This document shows positions 26,812 to 35,111 of a DNA stretch of 64,000 bases, piece by piece. The stretch comes from Sporocytophaga sp. (GTDB lineage: Bacteria; Bacteroidota; Bacteroidia; Cytophagales; Cytophagaceae). The DNA lies in the NCBI RefSeq assembly GCF_017745095.1, contig NZ_JAGHZZ010000017.1, forward strand, positions 1 through 64,000. The letters are read 5' to 3'. The translations under genes were made by a program, and so were the position numbers. A model generated the notes under the pieces. The model ran no database searches and was not told the DNA's origin. It was given only the letters and a program-made list of their open reading frames with translations. Position 1 is the first letter of the stretch. Each line of letters begins with the position of its first letter.

Positions 26812-27828
26812 TTAATAATACTGATATATTATCTCATCAATATTTTCACTGAGTGGGTAGTAAATTTTAAAGGCATTAGAACTTGAGTTTTTAACTCTTT
26901 TAGGTGTAGGGATTTCACTTCCCGTGTATCTATAACCTGCTTCTATATCTATTGTCTCAGGGCCAGAATTTAATGCAAGTTTTATATCTGTCTCAATACA
27001 GGAATGACCGCTCACAAGTACGAAAGGACCGGCTTTGCTTTCACCGTAATTCTTCCATAGATAATCTTCTTTCATGAATATTACGTAGTCATTATACCCG
27101 ATAAGGGTTTTACTTGACTCAATAACATTTTTAACAGATGAACCTTTGAAAACCGGCTCTGAAATTCCAGATAGCCTCATTGACATTCCAATCCAGCCAC
27201 CTATAGATTTCCAGGTTCGTTTTTGAGAATAACTTTTCTCTCTTACTTCTCCATTGGTATGTTTAACCGAAAGTTTTCCGGTAAGAGTGGTTTGCACAGA
27301 ATCTCTATATAAGGCTGTTCCTAAAGGTTGAGCCGCCTGCCAATAATAGCCACCTGAAAGATTTGTATGTATTACTGTTCCAATTATTGAAACTGTTTGT
27401 TCTGAATCAATGATTTTTACATTGAAATCTTTAAATGTTATGCTGCATTCAGCATCTTTTTCTCCATAACTATTTCCTTTTTTCAGCTGAATTGAAACGT
27501 ATCCTTTTCTTATTTTTCCATTACAGGTAATTTTATCATCGTAATATAAATTATAAATCTTTTTATTATTACTATTAACTGTTGCTGAATCAACTCTTAG
27601 AATACCGCAGGGTAAAGTATAGGAGCTCTCATTTTTTCCTATCTTATAACCTATAAAGTCTGTTACATCCAACATTATCTGATTAGTTTCAACAGAAGCA
27701 GACCTGTCGTCTTGTTTTAATTGAGAGGGAACTGATTTTGCTGGTCCTGTTTCTTCTTTGGTGCAGGAAAGAAGAATAGGAAGACAAGCAATTAAGGATA
27801 AGACTATGACACAATTTGATTTTTTCAT
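26812..27828 (-). CDS. Lipoprotein, paralogue of the product of 27964-28989
   Basis: The signal peptide ends in the lipobox LLSC (Cys22). The body has beta-rich segments also seen, in the same order, in the neighbouring lipoprotein: YTLPCGILRVDS, a GxVSIQLKKG strand, NLSGGYYWQAAQPLGTALYRD, HTNGEVREKSYSQKRTW, GPFVLVSGHS and a C-terminal YKIYYPLSENIDEIIYQYY-like ending. No known family comes to mind. The two genes arose by tandem duplication, 135 bp apart on the same strand. A 17-bp stem separates them, so each is transcribed mainly on its own. Confidence 0.8.
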   Translation of the reverse strand: MKKSNCVIVLSLIACLPILLSCTKEETGPAKSVPSQLKQDDRSASVETNQIMLDVTDFIGYKIGKNESSYTLPCGILRVDSATVNSNNKKIYNLYYDDKITCNGKIRKGYVSIQLKKGNSYGEKDAECSITFKDFNVKIIDSEQTVSIIGTVIHTNLSGGYYWQAAQPLGTALYRDSVQTTLTGKLSVKHTNGEVREKSYSQKRTWKSIGGWIGMSMRLSGISEPVFKGSSVKNVIESSKTLIGYNDYVIFMKEDYLWKNYGESKAGPFVLVSGHSCIETDIKLALNSGPETIDIEAGYRYTGSEIPTPKRVKNSSSNAFKIYYPLSENIDEIIYQYY

Positions 27829-27905
27829 AAATGGTCCATCAAAACCGTTTACATAAGGTACGATGACTATACCTTAAAAGTTTGGCAATATCTGGATGAT
27901 GGAAA

Positions 27906-27946
27906 AATAAAACGGCCTTTCCGTTTTGGGGAAAGGCCGTTTTATT
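27906..27946 (-). terminator. Terminator between the two paralogous lipoprotein genes
   Basis: A perfect 17-bp stem: AATAAAACGGCCTTTCC (27906-27922) and GGAAAGGCCGTTTTATT (27930-27946) with a seven-base loop. It follows the stop of the 27964-28989 gene on the minus strand and ends in T-rich sequence. Confidence 0.92.
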
Positions 27947-27963
27947 ATAATAAATTGATATTA

Positions 27964-28989
27964 TTAATATAATTGGTATTGTTCTGACTTAAGATACGTT
28001 CCCAATTCAATTGTTATTTTGTAAGCATTGGCATCGCAAAGATTAGCATCAGTCGTTGGAGTTGCTGTCATGTTGGATATGTTATAGATATATCCAGCTT
28101 GAACATCAAAATATGCAGGGGTAACATTGGGGATGTTTACATTTGCTCTTGCCTTACCCTTAACAAGCACATAAGGGCCAGCCCAAGTGGTACCACAATT
28201 AGTCCAAAGGAAGTTTTCGCTTAGATTTGAGACGTAATCAAAGTTTCCATCAAGGGTTTTTCCAGTTTCGTACACATTGGAATGAGTATTTGCTCCAAGT
28301 GATGCTGTTGTATCACCTGCAATTGTCAGTCTTAAACCAGCCCAACCTGAAGTGGAAGACCAGGTCCTTTTTTGGAAATAATTTCGTTCACGCACAGCTC
28401 CATTGGCATGGGTTACCATAAATTTACCTCTTACACTATGCGTTACAGCATCCTTATGAAGAGTATTACTAGAAGGTATCACAACCTGCCAGATATATCC
28501 GCCAGTAAGGTTTGTTACAGCAATTGTTCCGTTTACAGTAACGCTTTGTCCCGTGGCGTTGGATTCCACAGTATAGTTTATAAATGTTATAGTAAATCGT
28601 GCATCTATATCATTAAAGTGAGAGCCACTTTCAAGTTTAAATGAAACATCTCCGCTTTTCTTTTTATATCCGCACTTATTTTGGTCACCGAATTTTAATG
28701 TATAGGTTTTTTTACCTGAAGATTCTGTAGAATCAAACTTAACTACACCGCAAGGCAAATCATAAGCTGCAATTCTGGCGTTTGCTCCGCCACCACCAAT
28801 TTGGTTACTAATAACATCATTTACATTCGAAATAGCTTCGTCAACCTCAGTTGAACCTGTATTATCGCTTTGTTTCATATTGGTAGTGACGGTGCCCGTC
28901 TTGGGATCCGTATCGTCTTTTTTACATCCTGTAAGGACAGAAAGAGCAATTATTGTCAAAAAGAAAGTGGAACGAATGTTTTTTTTCAT
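27964..28989 (-). CDS. Lipoprotein, paralogue of the product of 26812-27828
   Basis: The lipobox LTGC gives a lipidated Cys22. Shared blocks with its paralogue include YDLPCGVVKFDS, GDVSFKLESG, VTNLTGGYIWQVVIPSS, HANGAVRERNYFQKRTW and GPYVLVKGKA, so the two proteins are clearly homologous over their length. Conserved Cys residues (PCGV, a KCGY turn, an NCGT turn) may form disulfides. The function is unknown. A role in surface or stress response is possible but no context supports it. Confidence 0.82.
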   Translation of the reverse strand: MKKNIRSTFFLTIIALSVLTGCKKDDTDPKTGTVTTNMKQSDNTGSTEVDEAISNVNDVISNQIGGGGANARIAAYDLPCGVVKFDSTESSGKKTYTLKFGDQNKCGYKKKSGDVSFKLESGSHFNDIDARFTITFINYTVESNATGQSVTVNGTIAVTNLTGGYIWQVVIPSSNTLHKDAVTHSVRGKFMVTHANGAVRERNYFQKRTWSSTSGWAGLRLTIAGDTTASLGANTHSNVYETGKTLDGNFDYVSNLSENFLWTNCGTTWAGPYVLVKGKARANVNIPNVTPAYFDVQAGYIYNISNMTATPTTDANLCDANAYKITIELGTYLKSEQYQLY

Positions 28990-29200
28990 AGAGTCTTATT
29001 TCAAACAATTAACTTATGTACGGATTTCTACTTGTTCTAGTTAGATTTTAGACGTTTATAATTGATTTTTGTGATTATTGCTTTAATGTGCAGATAGTAA
29101 TTTGTTGTTATACAGTTGTTTTGGTAAAAGTAATCAAAAAACTTCTATTTGCAACTTATGGATTTTCAAAGGATATTAGTGATAAGATTTACTTTTACCA

Positions 29201-29575
29201 ATGGACACTATTTTCGATTTATCTAATATTGCTGCGGGAATTTTACTGGCGACTTCTACTCTGATGAAAATCAAAAGCATTTCTGATAGCATTTTAAAGA
29301 TTAGTAATTGGCTTACAGGTTTTAAGGTGATTATCGGGTTTACATCTTTTATTTTGGGATTGATCTTTTTGTTTCGTCCGGGATGCGCAATATATGATCT
29401 GGCAGGAATTCTTGCTGGTCTTATACTTTTAACTGATACTCTTGTAAATATTCCAGGAATTGGGGAATCACTGGCGAAACTATCAAGATCACTTTTACCA
29501 TTTACCACTGCAATTGGGGTTGCCTCCCTTATAGTTGGAATCCTTGGACTCTTGGATTTAAACTTTCTGTGTTAA
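29201..29575 (+). CDS. Small membrane protein with four hydrophobic segments
   Basis: The 124-residue product has hydrophobic stretches at about residues 8-22, 41-60, 64-83 and 98-120, separated by short loops with Gly and Pro turns. Two halves look alike (a KISNWLTGFKVIIGF unit and a KLSRSLLPFTTAIGV unit), suggesting internal duplication. I recognise no family. The overlapping minus-strand frame (29176-29508) is a basic, low-complexity shadow and was rejected. The gene is isolated and precedes the sigma-54 promoter region. Confidence 0.68.
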   Translation: MDTIFDLSNIAAGILLATSTLMKIKSISDSILKISNWLTGFKVIIGFTSFILGLIFLFRPGCAIYDLAGILAGLILLTDTLVNIPGIGESLAKLSRSLLPFTTAIGVASLIVGILGLLDLNFLC

Positions 29576-29665
29576 TTTTTTTTGACTTACATTCTGCTCA
29601 TTTTAAATCAGAACTATATTTTTTTACAATTGTGGAAATCTTCCTTTTACATTCATGAGGTAGTT

Positions 29666-29681
29666 TGGCATGAGACTTGCA
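29666..29681 (+). promoter_or_regulatory. Sigma-54 (RpoN) promoter of the psp-ter operon
   Basis: TGGCATGAGACTTGCA matches the sigma-54 consensus TGGCAYR-N4-TTGCW at every defined position, with GG at 29667-29668 (-24) and GC at 29679-29680 (-12). Transcription should begin about 12 bases on, near 29692, leaving a leader of roughly 200 bases before pspA. E. coli pspA is also sigma-54 dependent, through the enhancer-binding protein PspF; no such activator gene is in this window. Confidence 0.8.
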
Positions 29682-29735
29682 TTTTGTATGCTCATTAAAA
29701 TAAACAAATAGCTATAGCAATGCTATAGAAATACA

Positions 29736-29810
29736 ATGAGAACTACTTTATCATTTTTTATTTATTCTGTTTTTGCCGCTGCTCAAAAAGCTGTAGTTGA
29801 GCTTCCATAG
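29736..29810 (+). CDS. Possible 24-codon leader peptide in the psp-ter leader
   Basis: An ATG at 29736 opens 24 codons to a TAG at 29808: MRTTLSFFIYSVFAAAQKA followed by VVELP. The first 16 residues look like a short hydrophobic signal or membrane segment. It lies inside the predicted sigma-54 transcript and ends 12 bases before the first hairpin. It could be a leader peptide or a small membrane protein; chance is also possible. Confidence 0.35.
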   Translation: MRTTLSFFIYSVFAAAQKAVVELP

Positions 29811-29822
29811 TCCTTTATAATA

Positions 29823-29861
29823 TTAGGCTTACCGGAAGCCTACTAATACTCACATCCGGTA
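29823..29861 (+). promoter_or_regulatory. Mutually exclusive hairpins in the psp-ter leader
   Basis: TAGGCTT (29823-29829) pairs with AAGCCTA (29835-29841). TTACCGGA (29828-29835) pairs with TCCGGTAA (29854-29861). The two stems share bases 29828-29835, so only one can form. They lie between the short open frame and pspA. A perfect CTATAGC/GCTATAG hairpin at 29712-29728 lies further upstream. Confidence 0.45.
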
Positions 29862-29888
29862 AATCAATCAAATAATAAATAAAACAAC

Positions 29889-30716
29889 ATGTGGAAATTT
29901 ATTTTCAACAGGTTCAACAACCTGTTTAAGTCTAAAGCTATGTCTGCTTTAGACTCGGTGGAAAACCCTGTAGAGATGTATGCGCTTGCTGTGCATGAAT
30001 CGGAAAAGAATCTGCAGAGCATGACTAAGGCAATTGCCTTGGCTCTTGCAGATCAGAAGAGTAAGGAACGAGAGTTAAATCAAGCCTTGCTGGAAACAGA
30101 GTCATGGAAAGCAAAAGCTAAGGCTGCAATTGCTCAGAATCATGCAGAGCTTGCTAGGACTGCATTGGAGCATAAGGCAATTGCTGAAAAGAAAGCTGAA
30201 GAGTATCACGCTTTGAATGAAATGCTAAAAGCAAAAATTGAAGATCAAAAGCAACAGCTAAAACGCTTTAAGATGAAGCACGAAGAACTGAAAGCCAAGA
30301 AATCAATTTATGCAGCAAAGTATGAAACAGCCAAAGCTCAGAAAAACCTGGCCGAATCTCTTGGTGGATTAAATAACACTGCCTTGTCAGAAGTATCCAG
30401 ACTTGAAGAAAAGATAAACAAGTTAGAAGCCGAGTCGGAAGCTTTACTTGAGCTTACTGATGCTGAAAATCATGAAGTAATGAAGCTTGAAGAATCTTTC
30501 ACTTCATACAAAATAGAAGAGGATTTTCAGGCATTACAGGCTCAGGTAACAGAAGAAAAAAATGAAAAGAATCAGAGCAAAATGAAGCAGATCGAAAATG
30601 AGCTTTTAAAAAACAATAACAAACAAAACAAAGCAAATGAGATCAGTGAATTTTATTCTCTGAAGCCTAAAGCTTCAGGCAACAATGATGATATAAGTAA
30701 ATTCTTTAACCAATAA
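29889..30716 (+). CDS. pspA: PspA/IM30-family envelope stress protein
   Basis: The 275-residue protein is one long, charged helix set, as in PspA/Vipp1 (ESCRT-III-like membrane-repair proteins). It opens with an amphipathic stretch (MWKFIFNRFNNLFKSKAM), continues with the ENPVEMYALAVHESEKNLQ segment typical of the family, then four helices rich in Ala, Lys and Glu, and ends in an Asn/Lys tail with EISEFYSLKPK. It binds and seals damaged inner membrane. It is the first large gene of a four-gene operon with two TerD proteins and TerC; the next start is 9 bp downstream. Confidence 0.9.
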   Translation: MWKFIFNRFNNLFKSKAMSALDSVENPVEMYALAVHESEKNLQSMTKAIALALADQKSKERELNQALLETESWKAKAKAAIAQNHAELARTALEHKAIAEKKAEEYHALNEMLKAKIEDQKQQLKRFKMKHEELKAKKSIYAAKYETAKAQKNLAESLGGLNNTALSEVSRLEEKINKLEAESEALLELTDAENHEVMKLEESFTSYKIEEDFQALQAQVTEEKNEKNQSKMKQIENELLKNNNKQNKANEISEFYSLKPKASGNNDDISKFFNQ

Positions 30717-30725
30717 TAAATCTAT

Positions 30726-31283
30726 ATGTCAATTAATTTGAAAAAAGGTAACTCGTTTAATCTTACGAAAAATCAACCTGGTTTAAAAAAGATTATGATT
30801 GGTCTTGGATGGGAATATGTTTCCCAAAGGCTTGACCTGGATGCTTCGGTGTTCATGAATGGAAAAAACGGTAAGCTATTATCCGATGAATACTTTGTAT
30901 TCTATAACAATCTTACTTCTCCTGACGGCTGTATCAAGCATACAGGTGACAACAGGACAGGTGTAGGTGATGAAGATGATGAACTGGTATTAGCCAATAT
31001 GGATCTCATTAATCCGTCCTGTGAAGAAATGGTTATTGCAGTATCCATTCATGACGCAGAAATAAGAAAACATCACTTTGGTATGCTTGCAGATGCTTAT
31101 ATAAGAATCTTTGATGTGGAAACACAAACAGAATTATTAAGATATGACCTGGATGCTGAGTTTGGAGGAAACACAGTAGTAAAATTTGGTACATTAACAA
31201 AGAAAAATAATGAATGGCACTTTACTGCTACTGGTACGGGCAACAATAAAGGGCTTCAGGGCTTGATTGATATATATGCTTAA
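30726..31283 (+). CDS. TerD-family stress protein
   Basis: The 185-residue protein fits the TerD fold over its length: INLKKGNSFNLTKNQPGLKKIMIGLGW at the start, LDLDASVFM, the Ca2+-binding loop HTGDNRTGVGDEDDE with its acidic ligands (about residues 77-91), and a YDLDAEFGGNT strand. TerD proteins bind calcium and take part in tellurite, phage and colicin resistance at the membrane; their biochemical role is unclear. It is placed between pspA and a second TerD gene in one operon. Confidence 0.93.
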   Translation: MSINLKKGNSFNLTKNQPGLKKIMIGLGWEYVSQRLDLDASVFMNGKNGKLLSDEYFVFYNNLTSPDGCIKHTGDNRTGVGDEDDELVLANMDLINPSCEEMVIAVSIHDAEIRKHHFGMLADAYIRIFDVETQTELLRYDLDAEFGGNTVVKFGTLTKKNNEWHFTATGTGNNKGLQGLIDIYA

Positions 31284-31315
31284 TTAATGAATTGAAAATT
31301 TAGAAGAACTAGAAA

Positions 31316-31909
31316 ATGATTAATCTGAAAAAAGGATCATCTATAAATCTTGAGAAAGATGGTAAAAATCTGGAAACAATGTTTCTGGGCCTTAACTGGG
31401 GAAAGATATCTAAACTATGGGGACTGATGCAGGTCAATGTAGATTTGGATGGGAGTGTAACAATGTTTGATAAAGATAAAAGAGTAATAGACACCGTCTA
31501 TTTTAATAAAAGAAGATCAAACGATAGCTCCATCTATCACACAGGTGATGACTTGACAGGTGATACATATGAAGATGAAAAGGATAATGAAATTATATCC
31601 ATCAATCTTAAAAAAGTATCTCCAAAAGTAGAATCAATAGTGGTATATCTGAACTCCTATAAAGGACAGGAATTTCATACTATTCCTTATGCGAAAATAA
31701 GACTTGTTGATGGAAGTGTATCAGAATCTAAAAAAGCTTTTGCATATTTTGATCTTGCTTCTGAACCTGGTTTTCAAGGAAAGGTAGCGATGATTATGGC
31801 AAAAATAGTTCGTAATGGAGACAACTGGAAATTTGTCGCAATTGGTGAACCAGCCTCTACGAGAAGCATTGAGGATACTGTAAAACTAATCCGTCATCAG
31901 TATTTATAA
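31316..31909 (+). CDS. Second TerD-family protein, diverged
   Basis: This 197-residue paralogue has INLKKGSSINLEKDGKNLETMFLGLNWG, VDLDGSVTMFD, the acidic loop HTGDDLTGDTYEDEKDNE (about residues 78-95) and YFDLASEPGFQGKVAM. The spacer between the first glycine strand and the VDLD strand is longer than in the first TerD, which suggests a different partner, as with TerZ/TerX variants. The gene follows the first TerD gene by 32 bp. Confidence 0.9.
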   Translation: MINLKKGSSINLEKDGKNLETMFLGLNWGKISKLWGLMQVNVDLDGSVTMFDKDKRVIDTVYFNKRRSNDSSIYHTGDDLTGDTYEDEKDNEIISINLKKVSPKVESIVVYLNSYKGQEFHTIPYAKIRLVDGSVSESKKAFAYFDLASEPGFQGKVAMIMAKIVRNGDNWKFVAIGEPASTRSIEDTVKLIRHQYL

Positions 31910-31963
31910 CAAATGGAATCTTTTATTTTAAAAAAAAATTTAAAACTTAATCTTTAAAAATTA

Positions 31964-32740
31964 ATGATGATAACTATACTAGTTTCAATATTTGTACTAA
32001 CAACGATGGAGATTGTGCTGGGGATTGACAATATTATTTTTATCGGCTTGCTTGCCAATGGTCTTCAGAATAAAAAGAAGGCGGCTCTTGCTAGAAAAAT
32101 AGGCCTTGTGCTTGCCTTGGGTGTAAGGATTGTTGCCTTATTATTCATTGCAGATCTTGCGCATATGAAAGATCCGCTGTTCAGTTTAACCACAACAGGG
32201 GGATTAAATCACCCAGTATCGGTAAGAGATTTGATACTTCTTGCAGGTGGTCTATTCCTGATTCATAAGAGTACATCCGAAATACACGGTTTATTTCATG
32301 ATGAAATAAAAGAAGAACAGACGGAAGGTACTTTTGTAAAAGTGATTTTACAAATTGTGTTGATAGATCTGGTTTTCTCAGCTGACTCAATATTAACAGC
32401 AATCGGTCTGGTAGATAGTGTTGAAATAATGATTTCAGCAGTTGTATTATCAATGACTCTAATGTTCTTTTTATCTGGTAAAATATCAGATTTTGTTGAA
32501 TCAAGACCATCATTGAAAGTTCTGGCATTATCATTTCTTATTATGATTGGTGCAATGCTTGTAATGGAAGGTTCTGGGGTTCATGTTGACAAAACATACA
32601 TTTACTTTGCAATGGCATTTGCCGGTATTATTGAGGCGTTGAACTCTAAAATTAAAATGCGCAAGACCAGAGTAATATCAGAAAAAAGTATTGATGGAGT
32701 TAAACTTGCAGATAAACAGGAATTTGCATTAAAGAAGTAA
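31964..32740 (+). CDS. terC: TerC-family integral membrane protein
   Basis: The 258-residue protein has about seven membrane segments and TerC signatures: MEIVLGIDNIIFIGLLA in the first, DLVFSADSILTAIGLV in the middle, both with buried Asp residues that may bind a metal ion. TerC proteins act in tellurite resistance, and related ones in manganese export and metalation of secreted proteins. It should form a membrane complex with the TerD proteins encoded upstream. It closes the operon and is followed by a terminator. Confidence 0.93.
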   Translation: MMITILVSIFVLTTMEIVLGIDNIIFIGLLANGLQNKKKAALARKIGLVLALGVRIVALLFIADLAHMKDPLFSLTTTGGLNHPVSVRDLILLAGGLFLIHKSTSEIHGLFHDEIKEEQTEGTFVKVILQIVLIDLVFSADSILTAIGLVDSVEIMISAVVLSMTLMFFLSGKISDFVESRPSLKVLALSFLIMIGAMLVMEGSGVHVDKTYIYFAMAFAGIIEALNSKIKMRKTRVISEKSIDGVKLADKQEFALKK

Positions 32741-32743
32741 TTT

Positions 32744-32773
32744 AAAAAGGGCAGAGTAATCTGCTCTTTTTTT
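32744..32773 (+). terminator. Terminator of the psp-ter operon
   Basis: AAAAAGGGCAGA (from 32744) pairs with TCTGCTCTTTTT with one G-T pair and a four-base loop, and continues into a T-run. Confidence 0.85.
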
Positions 32774-33001
32774 CGTTTTTACCCTATTGTTTATTTTATT
32801 AAAATAAGCAGTAGGGTAAAGTGTTGTTATTTAACTTGTTATTGTTTTTGTATAGAATTACTATCAGGAAAAACACCTATCAACGTTAATACTTAAAACT
32901 GAAATAAACCCATTTAAAATTGGATTTATTTTATTAATTTTAGCATCTTAAATATAAGTCAATCTGTTAAGTATTTTTCTATTTAATAATTAAAGTTAGC
33001 A

Positions 33002-34084
33002 ATGGATTATAAAAAGTTAGTTCCCTTCATTCTGCTAGTATTAATCAGTATTTCAGGTATTTCTCAAACAATTAAGACCGAAGTAATAGATAAAAAAGAC
33101 AGACTAATTCAGAAAAACAGAGTCAATTTTTATGGAAAGCTGGAAAATGATCTGAGTGGGATAGCTACAATTAAATATGAATATGATCGGAAGGGGAAGC
33201 TGGAAAAGAAATCGTACTTCAATAAAGATGGTCAGATGATAAAGCCAGACACTACTTCTGACGCTTTGGAATATCCCTCATATACATTATATAAGTATAA
33301 TGACGAAGGACTGATTGCAGAAATCAGCAATCATTATATTGATGGTTCTTATCTTGATCTTGCGAATAAACCAGCTGTTAAGAGATTTAAATATAAAAAC
33401 AATCAACTCACTGATGAATTCAATTTTGATAAGAGAGGGAGATTGAGAGGAGTAGGAAATCTGGAAAAGGCTGTGGTAAAATATACTTATGCCGGAAAGC
33501 AGTTAATTGAAGTCAGAAGTTACGACAAAGACAAAAAAATACTCGATTTCGGATTAAATATTGAAAGACATGCCTATGACAGTATTGGAAGAAAAGCTAG
33601 AACTACTTATCACTTTGCTAATTCTGAGATTTTTTTGACAGACAAATATTATTACAATAACAAGAGTCAGTTGATTAAAAAGGAAAGCTACAAGAAAAAT
33701 GGTCAACTTGATTATTCTGTTAAATATACTTATGCAAGTAATGATCAGATAATTAAAAGAGAATATCAATATTCAAATCGGAAGACAGAGATTGAAAAAC
33801 AGGGAATCGAAGTAAGTATCCCCGGCTGGAAAGTTACTAATTTACCTTCTCTTGACGCGATTAGGGACATAGATGGTATAGGTGCATTTTATTTCACATT
33901 GGATCAGGCAGGAAATATAAAAGAATTGAGAAGGTCGCATGGCAAGGACCCATTGATGTATGCTGTAATACCTTATATTTTACAAATCAAGTTTGAAAAA
34001 GATGAGAAAAACCCTGTGAGTAATTTGAAAGGGGAGATTAAAGTGGGTGTTCTAAATAAAGATATAGAGGTTGAAGAGTTTTAA
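33002..34084 (+). CDS. Exported protein with YD-repeat-like strands, unknown function
   Basis: A signal peptide (about 1-22, ending GISQ) leads into a beta-rich protein of 360 residues. It has several repeats of the form Y-(x)-Y-D/N-x-x-G-x-L-x-x-x-x-Y-D (for example IKYEYDRKGKLEKKSYF, YKYNDEGLIAEIS, YYYNNKSQLIKKESY), like the antiparallel YD-repeat/MORN-like hairpins found in many Bacteroidota exported proteins. The last 100 residues (IPGWKVTNLPSLDAIRD to the end) form a distinct domain. No enzymatic motif. It is monocistronic. Confidence 0.75.
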   Translation: MDYKKLVPFILLVLISISGISQTIKTEVIDKKDRLIQKNRVNFYGKLENDLSGIATIKYEYDRKGKLEKKSYFNKDGQMIKPDTTSDALEYPSYTLYKYNDEGLIAEISNHYIDGSYLDLANKPAVKRFKYKNNQLTDEFNFDKRGRLRGVGNLEKAVVKYTYAGKQLIEVRSYDKDKKILDFGLNIERHAYDSIGRKARTTYHFANSEIFLTDKYYYNNKSQLIKKESYKKNGQLDYSVKYTYASNDQIIKREYQYSNRKTEIEKQGIEVSIPGWKVTNLPSLDAIRDIDGIGAFYFTLDQAGNIKELRRSHGKDPLMYAVIPYILQIKFEKDEKNPVSNLKGEIKVGVLNKDIEVEEF

Positions 34085-34108
34085 AAAAGTGGAATTTGTA
34101 AATTTTAT

Positions 34109-34135
34109 AAAAGGCTGTCGTTTTGATAGCCTTTT
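34109..34135 (+). terminator. Terminator of the YD-repeat-like protein gene
   Basis: AAAAGGCTGTC pairs with GATAGCCTTTT across a GTTTT loop, about 25 bp after the stop codon. Confidence 0.8.
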
Positions 34136-34189
34136 GCATTTTATGCTCTTATTATAAAATTAAAGTGAAAAATATCGGTGTCTAACCAT

Positions 34190-34226
34190 AATAAAAGGCC
34201 ATTTGAATTGTCAAATGACCTTTTAT
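34190..34226 (-). terminator. Terminator of the outer-membrane protein gene
   Basis: AATAAAAGGCCATTTGA (34190-34206) pairs with TCAAATGACCTTTTATT with a single mismatch and a four-base loop. Read on the minus strand it follows the stop at 34246 and ends in a T-rich tract. Confidence 0.82.
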
Positions 34227-34245
34227 TTTATCTGTGTAGTTTAGA

Positions 34246-34896
34246 TTATAGGTATAGAAACACACCTAGTTGAACGTTTGCCAGGTCAAAGTTAAAGTCT
34301 ACACTATTGTTTTTGCTTTTACTGTCATCAGCAAATTTCACAACTGAGTGTGTATATCCGATTCTTCCGACAAGCAGTTCAATGCCCACTTTTGAATATG
34401 GGAAGAATACAATACCAGGTCTTAAATTTGGACTAAAATAACTTGTCTTGTTCTCTGTAGTCTCAATTCTATTAAAGAATGGATTATACTCTTCATTTTT
34501 ATTTTTACCAAATCTGAAATCAATTGCAGCCTGGCCAAAAATAGCGAAGTTATCTCCTAACTTTTTATAGTATCGTCCAAATGGTCCAACTAAGAAATAA
34601 GGATTTCTGTCTTTCAAAGACGGAGTACCTCCGTTTGCAGGAGTTTTTTCAGTATACCCCCCGAAACCGATATTTAATCCTAATGCAAAGTTTTCCGCTA
34701 AGAAATACCCTACTGCAGGAGTTATAAAATAAGAAGTAGTTTTTACTCCGTCTACAGTAGTTCCTCCATTTACAGTATTAGGTCTAGTTGATGATACCCC
34801 AATTCTGCCACCTAAAAGTAATTTACCTTGTTCTAATTGTGCAAAAGAGGTAAGTGATGCCAGTAATAAGGCAATGGATAATAATTGTTTTTTCAT
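34246..34896 (-). CDS. Outer-membrane beta-barrel protein
   Basis: The 216-residue protein has a Sec signal peptide (cut about SFAQ, residue 19). The rest alternates aromatic and small residues in strands of 8-10, such as KLLLGGRIGVSS, SYFITPAVGYFLAENFALGLNIGF and YFLVGPFGRYYK, and it ends in LGVFLYL with a terminal Leu, an aromatic-rich closing strand. This is the pattern of an eight-stranded Bacteroidota porin-family or OmpW-like barrel. No ligand can be inferred. It is transcribed alone. Confidence 0.82.
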   Translation of the reverse strand: MKKQLLSIALLLASLTSFAQLEQGKLLLGGRIGVSSTRPNTVNGGTTVDGVKTTSYFITPAVGYFLAENFALGLNIGFGGYTEKTPANGGTPSLKDRNPYFLVGPFGRYYKKLGDNFAIFGQAAIDFRFGKNKNEEYNPFFNRIETTENKTSYFSPNLRPGIVFFPYSKVGIELLVGRIGYTHSVVKFADDSKSKNNSVDFNFDLANVQLGVFLYL

Positions 34897-35111
34897 TGTA
34901 CTAGTTAGTTGGTTAGTTAAAGTTATTAATTATTCAAATCCAACAGTAAAAGTCAGATCGGTTCAAGGATCTGAATTTTTCCTTAAGATTCAATCGAAGG
35001 ATAAATATAAATTTTTGAAAATTGTTTAAAAATTGATTTAGAAAAATTGTTTGACACCAGTGAATATTTTAGCCTTAAAATAATCCTCGCTTAAAAAATG
35101 TGATGGTAAAT

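Noticed and set aside
29176-29508. 110-codon minus-strand frame opposite the small membrane protein gene
   Set aside because: The plus-strand frame has clear membrane segments and internal similarity; the minus-strand product is basic and featureless.
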